From positions 1,588,752 to 1,652,751 of the forward strand of contig JACTAT010000002.1 of the NCBI GenBank assembly GCA_014526335.1: DNA of 64,000 nt, read 5' to 3'. Made by a program: the position numbers and the translations under genes. Positions within the stretch are counted from its first letter, which is position 1; each line of letters starts with the position of its first letter. The notes beneath the pieces were generated by a model. It did not search any database, was not told the DNA's origin, and worked only from the letters and a program-made list of their open reading frames with translations. This DNA comes from Chrysaora quinquecirrha. Taxonomy: Eukaryota; Cnidaria; Scyphozoa; Semaeostomeae; Pelagiidae. Of the stretch, positions 13,501 through 23,491 are shown piece by piece.

Positions 13501-15038
13501 AGGAGAGATTAGAGAGAGAGAGGCAAGAAAGGGAAAGAGTTGAACGCGAAAGGCTGAAACGAGAAAAAGAAGAACTGGAAAGAATCAGAGCTGAAAGAGA
13601 ACGTCTAGAAAGAGAAAGATTAGAAGTGGAGAAACGATATGCATTAAAACGTGCTGCTGCTCCATTTGAAAGAGAATCACATGCACCAATTGACAGAAGT
13701 GAATATCAACCAGAGCAGAAGAGACCTTTGCATGAACCAGTTAGAGCACCTGCTGGAAGACCAACGGATTTCTTCGGTGGATCACAGCCAACTAGAAGTG
13801 CTTATGATGAATCAAGGATGGCGGACAGGGGAATCAACAATGCTCTGTCTTCAAGAAAGGAAAGCAGTACACATTCATCAAGGGAGGATAGTTATCGTGG
13901 AAGAGATTCCTTGCGACGTGAAGATTCATCTCCATATTCACATGGATCAAGCAGAGGAAGAGATCGTAGCTCACCAATCAATGCACGTACTTCTGAAGGA
14001 AGAAGACCGGAAGTTTCCCATCGAGAAAGAGATGAACGAAGGGATGAATCCTCAAGAGATTACAGAAAGGTGATATCGACACGTGATAGCAGAGAGCATG
14101 TCAGTTCTCGTAGGTCTGATACCCTGCGTGAATTAGAGAAGCAAAGAATGTCTGAAGAAAAAAGATCAGATCACTCAAGTAGCCGAGGAGACAGCAGAAG
14201 AGCCAGCAGAGATGGTGAAGGAATTCAATATTATGATACAGAAGAAACACGTCGTCCATGGATGGAAGGTTCATTGAGAAATCCACCAAAAACATTGAAT
14301 GAAATTCTTGAACGTGCTGGTGTAAGTGGAATTCTTGGAAATACATTTCAAACGCAATTACCACTTCCTGTTAGTGAATCTTTGAGTTCTACAAGCCGAT
14401 ATCAAGCTGATATTGCGTCAGATTGGCGAACTGACAGGCGTGAAGAAAGCAAAAGACCTGTCATATCAGAAAGAGATGTGCGATTGGGTCTGGAAAGATC
14501 TGAAGAAAGACGTCAGATTGGATTACCCAAGGCTGAAGATTATTCCCGACGTCCAGAGGCTGATCTTGGCATTTCAAGAAGAGCACAGGAGCTTCTTATG
14601 CAGGCAAAGTTGCATGAACCACAAAGAGGAAGAATTCAAACTGGACAACCTGTCATTCAAAGCAGAGATATACCAAGCAGAGACACGATCGATAGAAGTT
14701 ATTCTTCACGTGGTCAAGAAGTTCAGGCACGTGATTCATATGGTAGCCGTAATATTCAAAGACAGGATGTTCACCAAAGAAGTTTTCCTCAATCACAATC
14801 AATTCCCCAACAACCAACAGTGATGAGTCGAAGTCCTCAAGTGCCTGCTCCTAGCCATAGGCCAATGTCAAGTCAAGAAAACTGGAACAGAGGAAGACAA
14901 GCTATTCCAAGTATTGGTGGAAATTTCCCGGCAATGGCAACATCCGCTGGAAGAGGTCATCATGTTTCTGGTAGCAGAGATATGGGAAAGCAAGGAATGC
15001 AAGGTCGTGGTATTCCATCACACGTGAGAAGATTCTAA
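1573..15038 (+). CDS. SAFB: SAFB/SLTM-like scaffold attachment factor (SAP + RRM + R/E-rich)
   Basis: Nuclear DNA/RNA-binding protein of the scaffold attachment factor B family, which links matrix-attached chromatin to transcription and splicing. Exons read from splice signals: 1573-1707, 3560-3659, 4175-4197, 5713-5743, 7732-8909, 10293-10509, 11273-11422, 11968-12010, 12328-12402, 12779-15038; phases join cleanly. Exon 1 is a SAP domain (residues ~1-45, [10 protein letters not shown]...[10 protein letters not shown]). The 7732-8909 exon encodes a long Glu/Asp-rich stretch. Exons 10293-11422 form one RRM with RNP2 IWISGL and RNP1 CFGFVTMS. The last exon is Arg/Glu/Ser-rich with a predicted charged helix ([12 protein letters not shown] repeats) and an RS-like block, then a Gly/Arg-ending tail. 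SAP-acidic-RRM-RE order is diagnostic of SAFB/SLTM. Three one-base frame breaks (CCC 7863-7865, AAAA 8807-8810, AAAA 13291-13294) each need one extra base to keep frame; assembly error is the likeliest cause. A candidate AATAAA lies at 15337-15342. Confidence 0.9.
2345..2614. mobile_element. Foldback MITE with TA target duplication
   Basis: Two ~130-bp arms in inverted orientation nearly meet at the centre. The ends read CACAATTTC...GAAATTGTG and are flanked on both sides by TA, the target duplication of Tc1/mariner-type elements. No coding capacity. It sits in intron 1 of the SAFB-like gene. Confidence 0.75.
4215..4950. mobile_element. piggyBac-like non-autonomous element, TTAA-flanked
   Basis: The ends are perfect inverted repeats, TTAACCCTTTCACATCCGC and its complement, including the TTAA target site typical of piggyBac elements. 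A 28-bp direct repeat with an internal AACACG/CGTGTT hairpin lies near the left end (about 4227-4255 and 4267-4295). About 736 bp long; only short open frames, so non-autonomous. Located in a SAFB intron. The family resembles the element at 22559-23075. Confidence 0.75.
10518..10894. mobile_element. hAT-type MITE with 8-bp target duplication
   Basis: Terminal inverted repeats CAGRGCATTTTTTAA at 10526 and 10886, flanked by an exact 8-bp direct repeat TCGGCTGC (10518-10525 and 10887-10894). CAGRG ends and 8-bp duplications are hallmarks of hAT elements. Internally ACTACTGGGGAA recurs in both orientations. Length 361 bp, no coding capacity. It starts just 16 bases after the donor site of the first RRM exon of the SAFB-like gene. 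Confidence 0.85.
11509..11745. mobile_element. Foldback MITE, CCTGGCCAAA family, copy 1
   Basis: Ends carry inverted copies of a sequence like GATCAAACATTGTTTGTCAA, with further inverted motifs built on CAAACATTTG and GCAAAGCAA. A second copy with the same ends lies at 41518-41783. In a SAFB intron. Family unassigned because no clear target duplication was read. Confidence 0.6.
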
Positions 15039-15336
15039 GCTTTAAATAACTGATTTATGTAGCATTATTTGTAGCATCTATGGGACAAATTAGAGACTTC
15101 AAGTATCAGTATAGATATGCGATTTATGATCAGAGATGGCGAACTTTGCAATGAAAATTAATTCTTTGTATTAGTAGTAGTTTATAATGTTACCTACTTC
15201 TTTTCTATTGTCTTGAACATTGCTTGAACATTCGTTACCCAGAGGACATTCTTGACTTTGATCAGTAGGTACTTTGGACTTCTGAAGCTTGTTTGAGTGG
15301 CTTTGAAATAGAGTAGTTTGACTTTGTTTTCTTTCA

Positions 15337-15342
15337 AATAAA
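15337..15342 (+). terminator. SAFB: Candidate poly(A) signal of SAFB-like gene
   Basis: AATAAA about 300 bases after the stop codon, in an AT-rich 3' UTR, followed by a T-rich stretch. Plausible cleavage signal; not proven without transcript data. Confidence 0.45.
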
Positions 15343-15954
15343 CGTAAGCTTTTTTGATGATATCTGTTTTTTCTAAAATTTCGGTTTATGGAGAAAACTT
15401 CAATATAATAGCGTTGTGTTTTTTCTCTTTGGTCTATATTGTTAAGTTATCTTCATGGATAAAAGTGGTAATAATGACACTGAATGCCTTGTTTTGCTTT
15501 ATTGACTTGTTTCTCTGACTTTTTTTATGACCTATATACTACGATATTACATGGGCAAAAGACTTCATCCGATTGAGTCTCAAACCGAAGATTGCTTTCC
15601 GAAATCACCGCCATTGGTCATAACTTTCACACTTTTTCCGATCGTTGCTCCTCTGGGACGCTGCAACATGCTACTGTCATACTGTCAGTTTTTTCCCCAG
15701 AAATCTTGTACCTAGGGCGTGTTCATGGTTTTACCGTGATTGGCTAGCAGATGTTGCCCTCCCCGCTCCTGTTGCTCTCCGACTCAGAGTTTGACGCAGT
15801 TCTATGTTATTTTTTTCTCTGCACTCCGAAGTAATGGTAATGTGAGGAGTTGTCGGTCACCACGCACGTATGCGCTCCCAGATGGCTTTGTGCGCTTGTC
15901 CCCGTCAAGCATGCGCGTTGATGATTTTTGCTAATTCAAAACGAGAGGAGATAA

Positions 15955-16185
15955 GATGCGTTAAACTAAGAGACATGTCGCGCCACACTGTATTCGACGT
16001 GTCTCCCAGGGTGGCTAAACATGCCAGCAACATGTCCCCCGAGTGTTGTCTCCCAGAAACATTTGCGGGTCTCTTGCTACAAGTTTTGTTGCGCGCTATA
16101 AAGTTTTCGAGGTAGCTAAACTGGGAGACACTGAGGGGATATCAATGTCGCGCGTGACATGTCTCCTAGTTTAGCCAGGCGTTTA
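15955..16185. repeat. Foldback repeat built on GGCTAAACT-GGAGACA
   Basis: Variants of GGCTAAACTGGGAGACA occur four times in two orientations, and ACATGTCGCGC near the left end pairs with GCGCGTGACATGT near the right end. The arrangement is that of a foldback MITE whose left end may be eroded. No coding potential. Confidence 0.55.
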
Positions 16186-16930
16186 GTTTTTAATTGGCTA
16201 CTTCAACAAGGAAGGCGGATTGCTGATTGGCAAAATTAAGATTTGGCTGCAGTGTAACTTTTGACGGGGGACCTCTGGATTCTTTCGACCAAAGAAGTGC
16301 AGAAGTTTGATCAGGCTCTACTTTTCTAATCAGATGCAAACAGCCTTCCCACCATGTTCAGAGAAATAAACGCTTTTTTCATTGACCAACTGTACGGGTT
16401 CAAAAGATCACTCGTCTTGAGCGCTAGGCGCATCCGACAAGTGCCCCTTATAATGTATTCAAGAGATGAATTAGAAGCGTGATATACATGCGGACACCAA
16501 ATCATTGTTTGAAAAAATTGACCAAAGCCGTATCTAGCCGTACCGTATTTCTACAAGGTACTGTACTTAAAATTTTCAAGTGGTGATGCAAATACACCAA
16601 GTCGAAATAAAAGAATCAAAGCTAACAATTTCATTTGGAGCAATTCTTCGAATACAAGTGAATTACTGTATTAATTTGAACAACTGATTCCAGTTTACTA
16701 GAAAGAACCAGCTATTACTACGTAACACAAACATAACGACAAAAACGACAAACTAACAGCGCGAAGCAAAGTTGCAACATAACAAGATTACTTAGTAGCG
16801 TTTAACACAAATCTTAAACTTAAAAACACAGAACAGTACTTAAACACTGATGCTTACCTTCAGTACTTGATTCTTACATATTACATAGTAGCAAAAATAA
16901 CAAATTTTTAAAAGACTGATTTAGCAAATG

Positions 16931-19174
16931 TCAAAAAAATTCATCGTCGTCAAATTCAATTTCAAATTCCGGCATTATTGCTCCTTCAAAAAGTTTCTGA
17001 TAACATCTACTATTTCTGCTGTTAAAATGTAAATATGGATTCGATTTATTGATTCTTTCTAAACAAAGCCAGCAGAAATTGTTATTACATTTGAAACATG
17101 TCATTTTATTACACCCATCAGATTTTTCAATGCAAGCTCGGCAATAAGGGCATTTCTTCGAATTAGCTTTTACCCATTGCTCTGAGATCGCATCTTCTAG
17201 AAAATACTTTAATCTTTTAGTTCCATATTTCTTCTCCATCTCGGCTCTCCTTGCTGCGTTTGCTCTTGCATACTCCTTTCGGATTTTAGTGAACTCTGCT
17301 TCACTCATCGGACAGGGTGAAATACCATGGTATGATCGTTTACACAAAGTGCAAAATGCAAGTGAGCATTTCGGACACAATCCCATTGTGTCATCTTCTA
17401 CGATCACTGGTGACTGACAAATCTTTCTCGGACAGTAAATCACATCGGACATGCAGTCCAACGTTGTCTGTAGCATGTATTTTTCGTATTTTTCGTAAAT
17501 TTCCGGATCGACGAGTTGTTTTATTTGACTTGGGTTGGCTTGTGACTCGCATTTATCGTTCGGACATATCAAAGCATTGACACCGCCGTCCATTATTCGG
17601 ACTTTAAAGTACTCGCTCATACACTCGCTACAGTAGACATGGTCGCATGGATGAAATGCCATGCATTTGGAACCAGGCTTCTCCATGAAGCAAACATTGC
17701 ATGTGAAATACGTCAGACTGAAAACTCTTTCTTTTTCCATTCGATCGTATTCTAAGAGAAACCGAACGAGCACTGCTGTTGAAGCAATATCTTGAATTGC
17801 ACGCTCATCACCCACTTCCGCGCCAACGTGATTTGACACGTGTTGTAATTGGAAGGGTGTTTCAATTTCCAAAATGGGGATAATTTCATCCATCAAGAAT
17901 TGCACCCATTGGAAGAGAATTTCAGAGCCTGGACCATTTTCTAGCCAGATCTGATCCAGCTGGGAGCATAAGGTGGTTAGCTGAAAAGAAAAATATCAAA
18001 GTATAATATTCAAAAGGATGATGATGATCGTGGCAATGATAGTGATGATGATGGAGATGATTAAGATTTTGATGATGACGTTGATAATTGTGTTTATCAT
18101 AGTGATGATAATCATGAGAGATGACAATGATGATGATGATATAACAATCTCTCTGCCCCTCCCTCCTTTGCATAGACTTGTGCAAAGACAAGTAATTTAC
18201 AGCTCTTGAACAGGCAAAACCAGTTGACACATCCAAAGCCCAACTTTTACAGCTGAACCACAGGAGGCCCAATCGCATAAATATCATGAATGATATAACC
18301 TTGTGCTGTTTTCTACCTAAAACGTCCTATTTTCAATATAAGATATTGTATTGTTGTTGTTGTTGCGGTGAAACGCCACATTGTAATAGCTTTATACGTA
18401 TATAATAAATAATAACTATTATTATTATTATTTACTATATACGTATAAAGCTATTACAATGTGGCGTTTCACCACAACAACAACAACCCAGATTGCAGAG
18501 TTGGGCACTTGCACACTCGAGTTTTTGAATAGAACAATAGGGTAAAGAAAAGGAGAGAACAATAGAAAGGGGTTCTTGCACACTCGAGATCTCGTTGGAA
18601 AAAGCCATACTCTGCAAACAGGACAACAACAATACAATATCCTATGTTGAAAATAGGACGTTTTAGGCAGAAAACAGCACAAGGTTATATCATTCATGAT
18701 ATTTATGCGATTGGGCCTCCTGTGGCTGAACCTAAAGGGTCTACACATAAATGAAATTTAAGCAAAGTTTCTTAGATAGGTTATTGTCTTCTTTACCTGC
18801 AATTTGGTCAGCCATTTACAAGACAATGTAAAGCATGGTGGCTTTTGCGATGGATAATCTGCAGGATATTTGAAATTGAGTACAATTGGTGGCAAATGCT
18901 TGACTGTAATTTCTGTCAATCTTTGACGATTAGCTGCAATCCCATGTTGTGCATTTTTATCTCCTCCCCTGTCCTCCTCTTCATTATGATGATGATCAGT
19001 TTGATTGCTTTGTCGCCTTGAGGGGAGCAAAATCAGAAAAGGTGAAGGTACATCCAGATATATATTAAGTTCACCACCTTTTTCTTCACTTGAGCGTGCA
19101 AACTGGCGTTTCTCGTAAATTGATTCGAGCGCTAAGAGCTCGTTTTCTTGGCTTTCTGCATCATCATCCTCCAT
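16931..19174 (-). CDS. RNF14: RNF14-like RBR E3 ubiquitin ligase
   Basis: RING-between-RING E3 ligase that passes ubiquitin from E2 through a catalytic cysteine thioester. Two coding exons: 18797-19174 (126 codons) and 16931-17980 (350 codons), joined in phase 0 across an 816-bp intron, giving 475 residues, almost the length of human RNF14 (474). Exon 1 is an RWD domain (starting MEDDDAESQENELLALESIY). Exon 2 holds RING1 from about residue 220 (CNVC...CDHVYCSEC), an IBR (YCPRKIC...CPKCSLAFCTLC) and RING2 (CPYC...DGCNKMTCFKC), where the Cys of DGC is the expected catalytic residue. The ATG at 19174 matches the family start; an in-frame ATG at 19303 would add an unlike extension. Divergent from RPL21. 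The intron contains an ATG microsatellite and a nested pair of transposons. Confidence 0.93.
18015..18145. repeat. ATG/GAT microsatellite
   Basis: Imperfect ATGATG/GATGAT run inside the RNF14 intron. It creates open frames on both strands that are not genes. Confidence 0.8.
18257..18725. mobile_element. Long foldback MITE in RNF14 intron
   Basis: Left arm (from CCACAGGAGGCCCAATCGC) and right arm are reverse complements with few mismatches over about 200 bases, meeting at an AT-rich centre near 18415-18430. The right arm is interrupted by a separate ~123-bp element (18494-18616), so this is a nested insertion and the outer element is older. No coding capacity. Confidence 0.75.
18494..18616. 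mobile_element. Short MITE, TGCAGAGT family, copy 1 (nested)
   Basis: Inverted ends TGCAGAGTTGGGC and GCCATACTCTGCA, 123 bp long. A second copy of nearly the same length with the same ends and internal CTTTCTATTGTTC similarity (opposite strand) lies at 50336-50457. It splits one arm of the larger foldback element around it. Confidence 0.7.
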
Positions 19175-20275
19175 TATTTTCCAAACATTTGAGCAGCCTC
19201 TTTTCGAATATTGCGGAGGCTGGGTTCTAGACTCCCCCTTGTGCATGCGCAGAGGCAAGAGCAGATCGTGTTCTCTTTCAACCCTTCTGTGATCGGGATT
19301 CACGTGTAAGAATTTTCTCTCAATAATTTTTCATTTTTTAACACAGATTTACTCTTCCTTAGCAATATATTTTAGAAATAATGTTTTCAAAATCGTTTTC
19401 AAAACGTTTCTTTGTCCATACGATCCCTACTCCTTAGATCTGATAGAGATAGAAAGGCTTCAAAATGTGATGTCTGGTCAGGGTTGAGTGTGTAGGCCAG
19501 CCAGTCCGCGTAAAGAACTGGCAGTTGGAGAAGCATTACAGAGGAAGTATCCAGGCAGTTATTTCTATATTTTTTTTGAAAGGAGATTAGTTAGTTGAAT
19601 GCGTATACACAGTTATCAGTCTTAGTGTTAAAGTTTTTCAATTAACAATTGTAAAAAAGTAAAATGTATGTATGTAGCCTAAAAGAATGTCCATTAAGAA
19701 TTTGGATAAGCATTTTTCCATGGTGGAAGCCATGCAGTTTTGACCCCAGAGATTACACCAATGAAAACTGCTCTCATGCCACCAAAGATACAATAGATCA
19801 ATTGTTCTATAAAGAAATAGTAAATAGTATAGTAATGGTTGATATTGTTCTTCTAAAAGATTAACGCCAGTACCTATGCTGACAATTTCAAAATCTCCAA
19901 ACCAGAATTTCCTCAGCATTGGCTAGGTGGATTCCACCAGTTTAATGATGCTGCAATGCCCAATGGTGCTGGAATCAATGCAGGGCGACAGGGGCAGAAG
20001 CACTAATTTTGGGGCAAAGGCAAAACAATAAGAAAATATTAGAATTTAGCAATTTTTCCAAGGGCAGTGCCCCAGTGCTTCCAGCACCCTTGGCAATGCT
20101 TGTTATTCAGATGCCTTCTAATACCTAATATACCCATCTTTGCATGCCCAAGATAAGACATTCCTCTCCAGTACCCTGTTCTTGGGTGCTTAAGTTCTAT
20201 ATTGGCCACAATGACAAGCAATTATGCTAAATGTATTGTATTTTTGTAGACCAGCAGTCAAGAGGGTAATTCAAC
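19175..20275 (+). promoter_or_regulatory. RNF14/RPL21 divergent intergenic region
   Basis: Spacer between two divergently transcribed genes. The RPL21 start codon lies 26 bases after an acceptor (TTTTTGTAG ending 20249), so RPL21 has an upstream non-coding exon. A pyrimidine-rich CTCTTTCAACCCTTCTGTG near 19275 ending before a GTAAGA donor at about 19306 is a possible terminal-oligopyrimidine exon 1; this is inference. The rest shows no gene. Confidence 0.35.
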
Positions 20276-23200
20276 ATGGGAAAAACTCACGGATACCGCA
20301 GGGGAACAAGATACCTCTTTTCAAAAGAGTACAAGAAGAAAGGTTTGTTTTTTGGAATAGAAATTGCTTTAAGATAAATAAATTTGATGCATTTAATGCT
20401 GTGTTAACTGTTAGAAGTGTACCTTGAGCTTTGTAAAGGTATCTCACTTTTGAATTTTGATCAATCAAATTGAATTTTTTTTAGGTGTGGAGCATCTCTC
20501 AACCTATTTTAGAACATACAAAGTCAATGACATTGTTGATGTAAAGGTAATCAGCTTAAATTCTGTACTTTAGATATTGCTGCCATGATGCCTGTGCCTG
20601 CAAATGCCCCTTCAAATTTTCTGTAGAACCATAAGTGAAACAACAGAAAATGGTCCTTGTATTCAAAAGATCTCATCAATAACTGCAATATTGCAGAGGT
20701 ATCACACCTTTCCTTGATCCCTGAAGGCATACCTAAAACACTTGTCATTGTTTTGATTCACAGCTAGTTTCAAAGTTAATCAAATTTTCTTTGTAGCTCT
20801 TGAAAAATTCTCAAAGAAAGATTTTCTTCCCTACTTTTGACTAACAAAATTAAAGAAGAAATAACTAACAAATTTTTTCCTTTAGGGCAATGGTGCTTTC
20901 CAGAAAGGTATGCCACATAAATATTACCACGGAAAAACTGGCCGCATCTTCAATGTCACAAAACGTGCTGTTGGTGTCATCGTCAACAAGAAAATTGGGT
21001 AGGTTTTTGTTCTTCTCTTCTTTCAACCCATTTAATAAATATCATCAAGTAGGTTACAATGTCTCAGGAGTGCTTTACCTAGAAGCTAAGGATTCCTAAT
21101 GGAAATTTTATCATAAGAATATTTTGAGAGTAGCTATGTTAGATTTTTCAGAATGATGAAAAAAGGCAGCACTTGAATGCTTTTGCAGCTGTAATACAGG
21201 CTGTTGAAACAAAGCATCTTGATTGATCAGCAATAACCTTCTTCTGACCTTGTTTCCACTTAAATCCTGCTAATTATCACTTACTGGAACTGAAGAAAAT
21301 TCTTATTACCTAATATTTTCTTCTGTTTAACATTTAGCAACAGAATCATCCCCAAAAGAGTGAACATCAGAGTCGAACATATCAAGCACTCCAAATGCAG
21401 AGATGATTTCTTGAGGTATGTCATTTTGTTTACTATGTAGGCTATGACAAATTTATTTGTTGTATTTATTGTAATGATTTACTTCTAACAAGCAGGTTTT
21501 GCAGCTCTGATTCTCTGTTAAGGTCTTGGCAGAATTATTGACATATTTTTTTAGTAACTTGTTTGGTTGTGCATCCCAGGTTGCAGTTTGATTCCCCCTT
21601 TTCCCCAACTCTTTTTACAAATGTCATTGTAGCTTCAATCATTCCAACAGAAGATCCGAGCTGGTGGCTTGCATGTGGGTATCACCATCTAAGGGATGGG
21701 GACTTCCTGGTTGAGGGCTGAGAGCTAAAATTAGTCTGCAATCTGCAATCGATTGTCATGTACTTCACATCTAGTGTTCTTCTCTTTTAATTGAGTTTTC
21801 ATGTTGGAACTCACTGATTTGTCAGACAAATTCCTGCATGCTCTTCATAATTACCAAGACCCTTAAGTTAACAAGAGAAAGTGCAAAGATATTCAGAGGT
21901 TATGTTCTGCATTTATTACCTTTGTTTAAGCTGAATCAGCATTTGAATGCATAAATCTTTTCTTGAAGACGTGTGAAAGAAAATGAAGTTAAGAAGAGAG
22001 AAGCAAAGCTCAAGGGAATCAAAGTTGATTGCAAAAGAAAGGTATGTACATTTATTCTTTCCTAATTTTTCATTTCATTCTTTGGTCTGAGTTGTGTGGC
22101 TGGGAATGATGACAGAAAAGGCCGAGTAGTAGTGATGTGGTCTGTTTTCTATTAACGACAACTATGGCTGCTTCACAATGATAAAATACCTAGATGCGAT
22201 TACCTCTGACCCAAGATTGCCACACATCTCTTAGAAATATGTTTTCCAAGTATGAAAAGACTAGAAATCCCTCTGCATTGATTAGTTCATTGATAACCTG
22301 ATAGGTTGAGTTGTACAGTTGGGGTTTCACTGCTTAGTCCTTTTACCGCAAAAGCATACTCTTGCATTGCTCATCAGATTACAGTTGCCTCATTGTTGTA
22401 CAGTGTTGGTTAAAAAATTTGCTACTTGAAATGCAACTTTTTTTTACATGATTTATAATTCTGGCTCTGAAAAACTATGTATGTTTTTTGCTTTCAACTA
22501 ATACTCTTCTTTCTGTTCTAAATTTTCTTACTTCTACACATCAGCTTCTTTATATTCCTTAACCCTTTCATTCCCAGCGTTGCCAATTGGCAACACATGT
22601 TTCATCGGAGTCCAGATTCCCCCAGTTCCGTAGAATAGCTATGTCTAATGTGTTTTCACGTTCAATCATGCATGGTCAGTTGAGAAAATGGCTTCGTGAA
22701 ACTTTGGTGAAGAAATTCAACTTTTTCTTGCATCGGGTAGGCGATTTTTCGTCCAGACAAAAATTTTGGCCTAAGTTGAAATGTGAAAAACTCAATTTAT
22801 TTTCGAGTAAGCAATTTACTAAAGGGAAGTAAGCACTTTTCTTGCATCTCATGACTCGAAGATTGTTTTGGCTTAAAAAATTGATCGCTATGTTCGGGCC
22901 GGGGGCTGTTATTGGACATTGTCCTCTGGGGGGTTAAAATTTTTTAAAAATCACCCTCGCCCCCCAAGTCAATTTTTTCACCTGTTTTGTGATATAAATG
23001 CATAGATCTCGCTAATTTGAAGATTTGGTTGAGATATGACATGCAGAACATAATTCGGGAATGAAAGGGTTTTAAATTGAGAATTCTGGAATTTTCACTT
23101 CACTGACTATCTTCTTTAACTGATATTGTTTGTAGCATCATGAAAGTCTAATTAAAATTTCTTTTAACCAGACTAAAGACTTGTCACATTTAGTTGCTCT

Positions 23201-23491
23201 TCTAATCATTAACTTCATTGCATCATTTTTTAACTTCCAAATCAACTAACACTTGATCTTTGTGTTCTAAATTCACTGGTACACATCCAAAACAGAATCA
23301 TCCCCATAAAAATAAAAAACCATATATTTATCATTTGAAATCATTGCAATTTCATCTTTCTTTATCTGCAGTTAATTCCTTGTTTTGCTCCATTCTTTCA
23401 GCCTACCCCTCCACGTGGAAGTGCAATTGTTTCATTGAAGAACAATGAGCCTCAATATGTTGAGCCTATACCTTATGAATTTGTAATCTAA
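20276..23491 (+). CDS. RPL21: 60S ribosomal protein eL21
   Basis: Large-subunit ribosomal protein eL21. Coding exons 20276-20342, 20485-20546, 20886-20998, 21338-21415, 21969-22041 and 23402-23491, all with GT-AG borders and consistent phases, giving about 160 residues, the normal length. Conserved blocks are easy to read: [11 protein letters not shown] at the N terminus, [19 protein letters not shown], the [13 protein letters not shown] core, FLRRVKENE, and the C-terminal EPIPYEF ending. The stop is TAA at 23489-23491. The protein starts [10 protein letters not shown]. Introns are snoRNA hosts in other animals, and two C/D candidates are listed here. The last intron also carries a piggyBac-like element. 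The gene looks intact, with no frame break. Confidence 0.95.
21151..21250 (+). ncRNA. Weak candidate C/D snoRNA in RPL21 intron
   Basis: C box ATGATGA at 21153-21159 and D box CTGA at 21244-21247, about 95 bases apart, sense orientation, in the intron before the 21338 exon. The terminal stem is poor, so this is only a candidate. Confidence 0.25.
22101..22213 (+). ncRNA. Candidate box C/D snoRNA in RPL21 intron
   Basis: C box ATGATGA at 22106-22112 and D box CTGA at 22206-22209 are directly enclosed by a terminal stem TGGG (22101-22104) and CCCA (22210-22213). A C'-like TGATGT occurs near 22132. Length about 113 bases, same strand as RPL21, a gene that hosts snoRNAs in other animals. Box order, spacing and stem all fit; the rRNA target was not determined. 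Confidence 0.5.
22559..23075. mobile_element. piggyBac-like non-autonomous element in RPL21 intron
   Basis: Left end TTAACCCTTTCATTCCC, right end its complement (GGGAATGAAAGGGTT followed by TTAA). It shares the TTAACCCTTTCA terminus with the element at 4215-4950. A TTGCCAATTGGCAA palindrome lies just inside the left end. No coding capacity. Confidence 0.6.

Larger units (their letters stand above)
15039..16930. other. SAFB 3' UTR and intergenic spacer
   Basis: The SAFB-like transcript probably ends soon after the AATAAA at 15337-15342. The rest holds a foldback repeat (15955-16185) and AT-rich sequence that probably includes the 3' UTR of RNF14 on the other strand. No further gene seen. Confidence 0.5.

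Noticed and set aside
18257..18725. Inverted duplication as a chimeric-read assembly artefact
   Set aside because: Arms differ by point changes and one has a nested element with its own ends, so they diverged in the genome.
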